A stretch of DNA of 12,747 nucleotides from QGNO01 sp964493125 (lineage in GTDB: Bacteria > Chloroflexota > Dehalococcoidia > Lucifugimonadales > QGNO01). Within the stretch, counting starts at the first letter, position 1, and each line of letters begins with the position of its first letter. The stretch is from NCBI GenBank assembly GCA_964493125.1, contig CAZBMS010000045.1, forward strand, positions 1-12,747. Reading direction: 5' to 3'. The notes beneath the pieces were generated by a model, which had not been told where the DNA came from, ran no database searches, and was given only the letters and a program-made list of their open reading frames with translations. The translations under genes and the position numbers were made by a program. This document shows, in pieces, positions 7,005 to 12,747 of this stretch.

Positions 7005-7847
7005 ATGGCAATTACAATAGTCACGGATAGTACCGCAGATCTTCCAGCTGAGTTAGCAAAAAAGTTAGGGATAACCGTAGTACCTCTTAACGTACAATTT
7101 GGAGAGGACACTTTTTTGGATGGAATTGATATTCATCCGGAAGAGTTCTTTCAGAGGTTGGCCACCGAAAAACAGCTGCCTACCACATCCCAGCCCTCTC
7201 CTGGAACATTTATTGAGACATACAAGCCATTAGTGGAGGCGGGGCACGACATAATATCAATCCACGTATCAGACAAGCTAAGTGGCACACTAAATTCAGC
7301 AAGGCAGGCTAAGGAGCAATTCAAAGATGCGCGCATTGAGCTTATAGATTCAGAACAGGTCACTCTTTCTCTTGGCTTGATAGTGCTGGCAGCTTCCGCC
7401 GAAGTAAAGAAAGGATCCAAGTTTGATGTCGTAGTAGCAGAAACCAAAAACGCAGCGGCTAAAGTAAAGGTCCTAGGTTTGCTGGATACCATAGAATACC
7501 TAAAAAAGGGTGGGCGAATAGGCAAAGTAAAAGGCTTTGTAGGATCCATCCTTAAAGTAAGACCTATAATCACAGCCGTCGATGGATTGGTTCATTCAGC
7601 TACCTCAGTAAGGAGCAGAGCCGCAGGCTTACAATACATGCTCACAATCGCCGAAGAACATGCACCCCTTGCTCGGGCCGGGGTCTTATACAGCACCACG
7701 CCTAAGGAAGCTGAGGAGCTCGCAGAGAAAATTCGTCCCTTGGTTTCTGATGGAGAAGTAGTGCTGACTCGTGTTGGTCCTGTTATAGGTACACACGCTG
7801 GGCCTGGGGTAATCGGATTAGCGGTTCAGTCCGAGAACGGCGCCTAA
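7005..7847 (+). CDS. fakB: DegV family fatty-acid-binding protein, FakB-like
   Basis: A 280-residue DegV/FakB protein that holds a fatty acid in a buried pocket and presents its carboxylate to FakA for phosphorylation. The signature residues are in place: VTDSTADLP (6-14), PTTSQPSP (59-66) with T61, KLSGT (91-95) with S93, LKKGGRIGK (166-174) and GTHAGPG (262-268) with H264. T61, S93 and the late histidine correspond to the head-group contacts described for Staphylococcus FakB. AGGA at 6995-6998 with spacing 6 supports ATG 7005. The gene follows fakA by 19 bases with no terminator and is therefore probably co-transcribed from the promoter at 5273-5301. Acyl-chain preference cannot be read from the sequence. 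Confidence 0.93.
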   Translation: MAITIVTDSTADLPAELAKKLGITVVPLNVQFGEDTFLDGIDIHPEEFFQRLATEKQLPTTSQPSPGTFIETYKPLVEAGHDIISIHVSDKLSGTLNSARQAKEQFKDARIELIDSEQVTLSLGLIVLAASAEVKKGSKFDVVVAETKNAAAKVKVLGLLDTIEYLKKGGRIGKVKGFVGSILKVRPIITAVDGLVHSATSVRSRAAGLQYMLTIAEEHAPLARAGVLYSTTPKEAEELAEKIRPLVSDGEVVLTRVGPVIGTHAGPGVIGLAVQSENGA

Positions 7848-7875
7848 ACCTCGACTAACTAAGATACATAACATT

Positions 7876-7882
7876 GAGGAGG
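7876..7882 (+). promoter_or_regulatory. Strong ribosome binding site upstream of the true recG start
   Basis: GAGGAGG, close to the ideal anti-16S complement, lies 28 bases after the fakB stop and five bases before ACG 7888. No standard start codon follows it at usable distance in any frame that stays open, whereas the recG frame is open from 7822. The first recG ATG is over 100 bases away. It therefore points to initiation at or very near 7888. Confidence 0.6.
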
Positions 7883-7887
7883 CCGAT

Positions 7888-10341
7888 ACGCCTTCCAAAA
7901 ATACACACAAGAAATCGGATAAGACTGACCGAAGTACCGCGTTTATACGGATCCTTGAGCTAGAACAAACACGTGGACACGATAATATGTCAGTTTACGG
8001 TGGACTGGACAAGTTTATAGAGAACTGGGAAGGCATCAGTCAAAAAGAATCCTCAACTGAGATTTTATACACAAGCAATCTACTTCCTGCATCATACGAC
8101 TCAATGTCACCCATAGAACGGTCTGAATGGGTTATTACTGCTATCTCAGCACTTGGTAAAAAGCCGTATAATCGTAAAACCCGCCTAAGTAAGTCAACAG
8201 CTCGAGCTATCGAACCTGATGAACAACTCAATATCTTTCATTCAGAAACTTCAATCCTGAACACCGTCCGTCCCAAAGCTTCTGCTGCCTTAAAAAAAAT
8301 AGGCGCAAAAACTGTAGGTAATCTTATATACCTTTTCCCTAGACGCCACAACAACGTAGTAAAAATATCTGGATTGTCCCCAGGAGAAGATCAAACTATA
8401 GTCGTGTCCCTATGGGAAGCAAGGCCCACTCAGTTAGGTAGGTCCGTGAAAGGGACTGAAACCGTTTTTGGGGATGAAACCGGGAATATTCGAATAGTCT
8501 GGTTTAATCAACCTTACCTAGTCAGACATTTCAAGCCGGGCAAGCGGTATGTACTCAGTGGAAGAGTATCTATATTTCGAGGGCATCGCACGATGGACTC
8601 CCCAAGCTACGAAGAGTTAAAGGAAGGTAGTGCATTAGAAAAGCTTGTAGAGCGTGGTCGTCTTTTCCCAATTTATCCTTTAACTGAAGGCATTACACAA
8701 CAAACAATGCGTAAGATTGTGAGGGAGGCTCTTTCTAGAGCAGCCTCTCATGTTAAAGACATCATGCCATCAGAAATCCTCCAGCGTAACGGTCTAATAC
8801 CCTTGAACAGAGCCCTTTGGCAGGCACACTATCCAGACAATACTGAAGCTTACGAAAAGTCTAGGCTGCGTTTGGCTTTTGAAGAACTTTTCGTTCTTTT
8901 ACTACGAGTTCTTTACTTTAGGCCTAAGTCTGACCTAGACGAAATATCCATAAAACTCTCGCCTCCTGAAGGGGTTTTAGAAACATTTATAAGTTCATTA
9001 CCATTCGAACTGACCAACGCTCAAAAACGGGTGCTAGAAGAAGTTACTCAAGATATAGCATCTTCAAAGAGACCAATGAGTCGCCTGATACAAGGAGATG
9101 TAGGAAGTGGTAAAACCGTAATCGCGCTCGCAGCACTAGTCACTGCAGCTACATCCGGTTTCCAATCGGCAATTATGGCTCCTACTGAGATACTTGCGGA
9201 ACAACACTTTCTAACTGTAGGCAATCTATTACAAAGATTGGCCGAACCTAGTATGAAACAACATCTCATTTCTGTAAGGATTGATCCTCACCCCAAACCA
9301 ATTCTCATAGGATTACTCCTAGGAAATACACCAACTAGGGCGAAGCGAGAACTTCAAGAGATGCTCTCTCAAGGGACACTCGACATTGTCATAGGTACTC
9401 ATGCAGTGATTCAAGAAAACGTGAGTATCCCTAATCTGTCCCTAGCGATAGTAGACGAACAACATCGTTTCGGAGTTAAACAGAGAGCGGCATTGCGCGA
9501 TCATGGGGAACAACCACACATGCTAGTGATGTCAGCCACCCCTATCCCTAGAACATTGACCCTTACGCTTTACGGAGACCTAGATCTATCTACATTAGAC
9601 GAACTCCCCCCCGGCAGGCAGGCTATTAGAACAAAATCGGTCGGGCCGGAAAGACGTAGCGCCGTATACGATTTTGTAAGACGTGAAATAGCTTCCGGGA
9701 AACAAGCATTTTTCATTTACCCACTTATTGATGAGTCTGATTCAATAAATGCTCGTGCAACCATCAAAGAGCACCGTCGGCTTTCTACAGACATATTCCC
9801 GGATTTGGAAATAGGGCTACTCCACGGTCGCATGCCAACCAGCGAAAAGAAAGTTGTAATGGATCGTTTCCGATCTGGAGATTTGAATATCTTAGTATCA
9901 ACCGCTGTCGTAGAAGTAGGGATAGATGTTCCCAACGCAACAGTAATGCTAATAGAAAGCGCTGACCGGTTTGGATTGGCACAATTACACCAGTTCCGTG
10001 GCCGTGTAGGAAGAGGTTCAGAAACGAGCTATTGCATTCTCATTGCGGAATCACCATCTGAAGACGCAAAGGAGCGACTGCTAGCTATGGAGAAAATCAC
10101 AGATGGATTCGAACTTGCTGAGGTTGACCTTCAACTACGAGGACCAGGCGACTATTTTGGAACCCGGCAAAGTGGACTACCCAATTTACGTATGGCAAGA
10201 CTCACAGATGCAGATCTACTAACCCTAGCCCGGGAGGAAGCCAGCGCACTTCTTGAGTCAGACCCAGAATTGTCAAGGCACCCTCTAATTCTAGATGATA
10301 TAAGTGAATTGCCTAACACTATAGTAGGTGAAGCTGGGTAA
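7888..10341 (+). CDS. recG: ATP-dependent DNA helicase RecG, non-standard start
   Basis: A superfamily-2 helicase that remodels stalled replication forks and recombination junctions; 817 residues if read from ACG 7888, 784 if read from the first ATG at 7987. After a basic, unstructured N-terminus comes a helical block (RILELEQTRGHDN running into SVYGGLDKFIENW), then the wedge/OB region with YLFPRRHNN. Helicase motifs, numbered from 7888, are GDVGSGKT (403-410), APTEILAEQH, DEQH (523-526) in VDEQHRFGVKQR, SATPIPRTL (from 549) and QFRGRVGRG (702-710). Helicase lobe 1 carries an extra segment after APTEILAEQH (about residues 445-475) relative to short RecG forms. The helical block is split by the ATG, so the extended frame is very likely translated. 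The start codon itself is uncertain. It lies 40 bases after fakB, probably in the same operon. Confidence 0.9.
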   Translation, partial: TPSKNTHKKSDKTDRSTAFIRILELEQTRGHDNMSVYGGLDKFIENWEGISQKESSTEILYTSNLLPASYDSMSPIERSEWVITAISALGKKPYNRKTRLSKSTARAIEPDEQLNIFHSETSILNTVRPKASAALKKIGAKTVGNLIYLFPRRHNNVVKISGLSPGEDQTIVVSLWEARPTQLGRSVKGTETVFGDETGNIRIVWFNQPYLVRHFKPGKRYVLSGRVSIFRGHRTMDSPSYEELKEGSALEKLVERGRLFPIYPLTEGITQQTMRKIVREALSRAASHVKDIMPSEILQRNGLIPLNRALWQAHYPDNTEAYEKSRLRLAFEELFVLLLRVLYFRPKSDLDEISIKLSPPEGVLETFISSLPFELTNAQKRVLEEVTQDIASSKRPMSRLIQGDVGSGKTVIALAALVTAATSGFQSAIMAPTEILAEQHFLTVGNLLQRLAEPSMKQHLISVRIDPHPKPILIGLLLGNTPTRAKRELQEMLSQGTLDIVIGTHAVIQENVSIPNLSLAIVDEQHRFGVKQRAALRDHGEQPHMLVMSATPIPRTLTLTLYGDLDLSTLDELPPGRQAIRTKSVGPERRSAVYDFVRREIASGKQAFFIYPLIDESDSINARATIKEHRRLSTDIFPDLEIGLLHGRMPTSEKKVVMDRFRSGDLNILVSTAVVEVGIDVPNATVMLIESADRFGLAQLHQFRGRVGRGSETSYCILIAESPSEDAKERLLAMEKITDGFELAEVDLQLRGPGDYFGTRQSGLPNLRMARLTDADLLTLAREEASALLESDPELSRHPLILDDISELPNTIVGEAG

Positions 10342-10386
10342 TACGGCTCTGCAACCCCCAAATCAACAACTCTGAAACAATAAAAC

Positions 10387-10414
10387 CTTACAAAGTTGTC
10401 CCTCATGGTATTAT
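10387..10414 (+). promoter_or_regulatory. Candidate promoter for argS with a very short leader
   Basis: CTTACA at 10387-10392 (four of six to the -35 consensus) and TATTAT at 10409-10414 (five of six to the -10 consensus) are separated by 16 bases. The predicted transcription start near 10421 leaves about four bases before the argS ATG, so the message would be effectively leaderless. No Shine-Dalgarno sequence is visible upstream of that ATG, in agreement. The 83-base recG-argS gap shows no clear terminator. Confidence 0.4.
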
Positions 10415-10424
10415 TTACTACGTT

Positions 10425-12098
10425 ATGTTGCTAAAAGATCTGATAGCCAATCTTGCAAATCAGGCTGTCGAGAGTGCCCAAAAGAACGGATCTCTTCCAG
10501 CGGGACCTCTGCCTGAAATCGAAGTTGAACGACCCCAGAATTCAGAACATGGAGATTTTGCAATTAGTCTCCCTCTGAAGCTTGCCCGTTCTGTTGGAAT
10601 TAACCCAATGGCAATCGCAGAATTGCTTGTACCGTTAATACCGAAAGCAGAATACATTTCTGAGGTACGCGTGGCAGGACCTGGGTTCATGAACTTTGTT
10701 TTAAATACCGCTTGGCTTCAAAAAGAACTAGATTCAATCCTCGAAGAACGTGACTCTTTTGGAAATATCAAGAGAGACATCAATGAACGCGTACAATTAG
10801 AGTTTGCAAGCGTCAACCCAACCGGACCATTACACGTGGGACACGCTCGAACCGCCGTCTTAGGAAGCGTTCTATCTAATCTTTTGTCCGCCGCCGGGTT
10901 TGAAGTATCAACTGAATACTACATTAACGACGCCGGGACACAGATGGATAACTTCTACAAATCTCTTTATGCCAGGTATATGCAAGAACTTGGATACGAA
11001 ATAGAGATGCCTGAAAGTGGCTACATGGGATCATACGTTACGGACTTGGCAAAAGAGATAATCGCCGAAAATCAAAACCAGTTCGTTAAAAGCCCAGAAG
11101 AAAAGGCAGTAGCGGAAATCGGAATTTTGGGCCTAAGCAAAATGCTCTCCATAATACGAAACGATCTGGAATCAATTAATGTACACTTCGACGTGTGGTT
11201 TAGCGAAACTGATGAACTTCATAAGAAGGGCGAACCAGATTCTATCCTAAAAACACTGAAGAAAGCCGGATATATTGTTAATCGTGAAGGAGCCACTTGG
11301 TTTGAATCAACTAAACTAGGAGAAGAGCGGGACAACGTGTTAATTCGCTCTACAGGGGAACCGACTTACTTCGCCCTAGATATCGCCTACCATAGTAATA
11401 AGTTTCTCACCCGTGGATTTGAAAGAGTAATAAATATTTGGGGCGCAGACCATCAAGGGCATGTCTCAAGAATGAAAGCCGCTGTTTCCGCGATAGGGGT
11501 GGATCCAGAACGTCTGGATATAATTATTAGTCAACTCGTTGCCCTTAAGCATGGCGACGAGGTTGTACGTGCCTCAAAGCGAACAGGAGAAATGATTACA
11601 ATGCGAGACTTGGTGGACGAAGTAGGCGCTGATGCCTGTAGATTCTTTTTCCTGTCTCGCACTCCGGAAAGCCAGATGGAATTCGATATGGAGCTGGCCA
11701 AGAAAGAATCAACTGACAACCCTGTGTATTACGTTCAATATGCCCATGCGCGCATAGCAGGAATAATGAATTTGGCCAATGAGAACGGGATGGACTACAC
11801 ATCTGGTGATACTAAATTACTAACTCATCCAGCGGAAACTGCCCTAATCAAAAAGATGTTGGCACTCCCGGAATTAATTGATCACATTGGTGGCAGCATG
11901 GAAGCCCATTTGTTGCCAAAATATGCAACTGAGCTTGCGGCAGCGTTTCACTGGTTCTATCAACAATGCCGAGTAGTCTCTGAAATAAAAGAGGAGTCTG
12001 ACCTAACAATGGCCAGACTTAAGCTGGTTGAGTGCTGTAGAATCGTTTTTGCCCGATGTCTCTCGTTAATGGGAATGTCGGCTCCCGAGAAAATGTAG
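10425..12098 (+). CDS. argS: Arginyl-tRNA synthetase
   Basis: A 557-residue class-I aminoacyl-tRNA synthetase that charges tRNA-Arg with arginine. The N-terminal Add1 domain (about 1-100) includes the typical HGDFAISLPLKLAR (42-55) and GPGFMNFVL (85-93). The catalytic core begins with FASVNPTGPLHVGHAR, whose HVGH (137-140) is the class-I HIGH motif. Later come WGADHQGH and VVRASKRTGE, the region that replaces KMSKS in most arginyl enzymes. The C-terminal all-helical DALR anticodon-binding domain (about 430-557) starts near VYYVQYAHARI. The ATG at 10425 lacks an SD, and the next in-frame methionine is far inside the Add1 domain, so the start is well fixed by homology. The arginine pathway genes lie in the same window. 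Confidence 0.96.
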   Translation: MLLKDLIANLANQAVESAQKNGSLPAGPLPEIEVERPQNSEHGDFAISLPLKLARSVGINPMAIAELLVPLIPKAEYISEVRVAGPGFMNFVLNTAWLQKELDSILEERDSFGNIKRDINERVQLEFASVNPTGPLHVGHARTAVLGSVLSNLLSAAGFEVSTEYYINDAGTQMDNFYKSLYARYMQELGYEIEMPESGYMGSYVTDLAKEIIAENQNQFVKSPEEKAVAEIGILGLSKMLSIIRNDLESINVHFDVWFSETDELHKKGEPDSILKTLKKAGYIVNREGATWFESTKLGEERDNVLIRSTGEPTYFALDIAYHSNKFLTRGFERVINIWGADHQGHVSRMKAAVSAIGVDPERLDIIISQLVALKHGDEVVRASKRTGEMITMRDLVDEVGADACRFFFLSRTPESQMEFDMELAKKESTDNPVYYVQYAHARIAGIMNLANENGMDYTSGDTKLLTHPAETALIKKMLALPELIDHIGGSMEAHLLPKYATELAAAFHWFYQQCRVVSEIKEESDLTMARLKLVECCRIVFARCLSLMGMSAPEKM

Positions 12099-12137
12099 AT
12101 AACTGCCTACTTAAATATATCGACTTAGTGCCCAGAT

Positions 12138-12179
12138 ATGATTACTATGACTGAAGCGACCATAAGATATTCGGGGTGA
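12138..12179 (+). other. Short open frame in phase with the MFS gene, closed by TGA
   Basis: ATG 12138 (and ATG 12147) open a 13-codon frame, MITMTEATIRYSG, that ends at TGA 12177-12179. It is in exactly the same phase as the transporter downstream, so a single sense codon in place of TGA would join them. No SD precedes either ATG, and a TATGAT -10-like box at 12137-12142 would place a transcript start after the first ATG. It could be the interrupted start of the transporter gene, a leader peptide, or chance. Confidence 0.2.
12173..12179 (+). promoter_or_regulatory. Shine-Dalgarno-like site before the MFS gene
   Basis: GGGGTGA contains GGTGA, complementary to the 3' end of 16S rRNA. Six bases later comes ATC 12186, in frame with the transporter. 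A GTG within it (12176) opens only a five-codon frame in another phase (MTNNP then TAA). The site is suggestive, not strong. Confidence 0.35.
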
Positions 12180-12185
12180 CGAACA

Positions 12186-12747
12186 ATCCTTAAAACAACA
12201 TCCGAGTCCGAGCCTACCGGTCCTGATTCGATAAGTAATAAGCCCAAAATATTCTACGGCTGGTACATTGTAGGAGCGAGCATACTACTCAATTCCTACT
12301 TTTCTTTAGCATTCTGGCAAGGTTTCACTGTTTTCTTTCTAGCAATCCTTAATGATTTCAAGGTTTCCAGAACTGTCCTATCTGGGGCATTTTCTCTTAG
12401 GCAAGTAGAGTCCGGTTTCCTATCACCTCTTGTAGGGTATCTTGTCGACCGACTAGGGCCTAGAAAAGTGATCTTTGCTGGTGTGTTAATAGCAGGTGCC
12501 GGAATGGTTTTAATAAGCTTTTCCGACAATATCGGATTCTTCTACTTCGCATTTCTTCTGGCATCCATAGGAATAGGAGCAGCATCACATAACGTTTCAT
12601 GGGCAGTCATGGTAGCCCGTTGGTTTAAAAGGAAAAGAGGCAGGGCAACGGGATTGGCAATGATGGGAGGGGCATTGGGAGGGCCAGCAGTAATACTGAT
12701 TTCCTTCTTACAAGGATCTATAGGATGGCGAAGATCGGTGTTCTGGC
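12186..12747 (+). CDS. MFS transporter, N-terminal fragment, start uncertain
   Basis: The first roughly 187 residues of a major facilitator superfamily membrane transporter, cut by the window end. After a polar head comes KPKIFYGWYIVGASIL (19-34), the start of helix 1. The helix 2-3 loop carries the MFS motif A as GYLVDRLGPRK (84-94), followed by hydrophobic helices at about 95-112, 116-134 and 155-175. The basic loop RWFKRKRGRATG (145-156) is also typical. The FYGWYIV opening and the SRT-LSGAFSL-VESG pattern resemble the OFA/monocarboxylate-like MFS group common in marine Chloroflexota. The substrate cannot be told. The frame is open from 12180 but holds no ATG, GTG, TTG or CTG before helix 1; upstream it is closed by TGA at 12177. 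I place the start at ATC 12186 because of the SD-like GGGGTGA, but an assembly error, frameshift or interrupted gene is equally possible. Confidence 0.8.
   Translation, partial: MLKTTSESEPTGPDSISNKPKIFYGWYIVGASILLNSYFSLAFWQGFTVFFLAILNDFKVSRTVLSGAFSLRQVESGFLSPLVGYLVDRLGPRKVIFAGVLIAGAGMVLISFSDNIGFFYFAFLLASIGIGAASHNVSWAVMVARWFKRKRGRATGLAMMGGALGGPAVILISFLQGSIGWRRSVFW

Noticed and set aside
7151..7573. A 140-codon open frame on the minus strand inside fakB
   Set aside because: It lies wholly within a well-recognised gene, its translation is low-complexity (Ser/Thr/Pro-rich, as in reverse reading of coding DNA), it resembles no family I know and it has no SD.
7987..7989. ATG 7987 as the recG start
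   Set aside because: It has no good Shine-Dalgarno and interrupts a continuous helical block whose first half lies upstream. A strong SD occurs near 7880 instead. It remains a fallback if ACG cannot initiate.
9717..9982. Two overlapping minus-strand open frames within recG
   Set aside because: They shadow conserved helicase motifs on the plus strand and show no coding features of their own.
12296..12529. A 77-codon minus-strand open frame near the window end
   Set aside because: The plus strand here encodes clear MFS helices and motif A; the reverse frame is a shadow.

Overview
The window is an AT-leaning, tightly packed stretch of bacterial chromosome made almost wholly of housekeeping genes. 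Gene content, the long RecG with an N-terminal extension, the UPF0182 membrane protein and the FYGWYIV-type MFS transporter suggest an uncultured Chloroflexota lineage (Dehalococcoidia/SAR202-like). That assignment rests on remembered family resemblance, not on a search. I see no tRNA, rRNA, CRISPR array, insertion sequence, prophage or obvious horizontally acquired island.

Left part (1-4304): the C-terminal end of a UPF0182 membrane protein overlaps argD (GTGA overlap), which overlaps argG (TAATG overlap). After a 110-base gap comes argH. The three arg genes cover ornithine formation and the last two steps of arginine synthesis. ArgH lacks the usual N-terminal WGGRF segment and has no Shine-Dalgarno site; a -10-like box sits where a leaderless transcript would begin.

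Middle part (4305-10341): rpe (+) converges on rpmB (-). rpmB diverges from the pair fakA-fakB, a fatty acid kinase and its lipid-binding partner, which is followed by recG. The order rpe, rpmB, fakA, recG matches the well-known Bacillus subtilis order (rpe ... rpmB-yloU-yloV-sdaAB-sdaAA-recG), with fakB in place of the sda genes and no yloU. Convincing sigma-70-type promoters precede rpe and fakA.

Right part (10342-12747): argS with its own candidate promoter and essentially no leader, then a 5' fragment of an MFS transporter cut by the window end.

The most unusual feature is translation initiation. recG reads open well upstream of its first ATG into a sensible N-terminus, and a strong Shine-Dalgarno (GAGGAGG) there is followed, at correct spacing, by ACG rather than ATG/GTG/TTG. 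The MFS gene likewise has no standard start codon between its last upstream in-frame stop (TGA at 12177) and its first membrane helix; an SD-like GGGGTGA is followed by ATC. Either near-cognate starts are used or there are base changes or assembly errors at two starts. I found no previously undescribed multi-gene system; these initiation oddities and a few variant active-site-region motifs are what deserve a second look.
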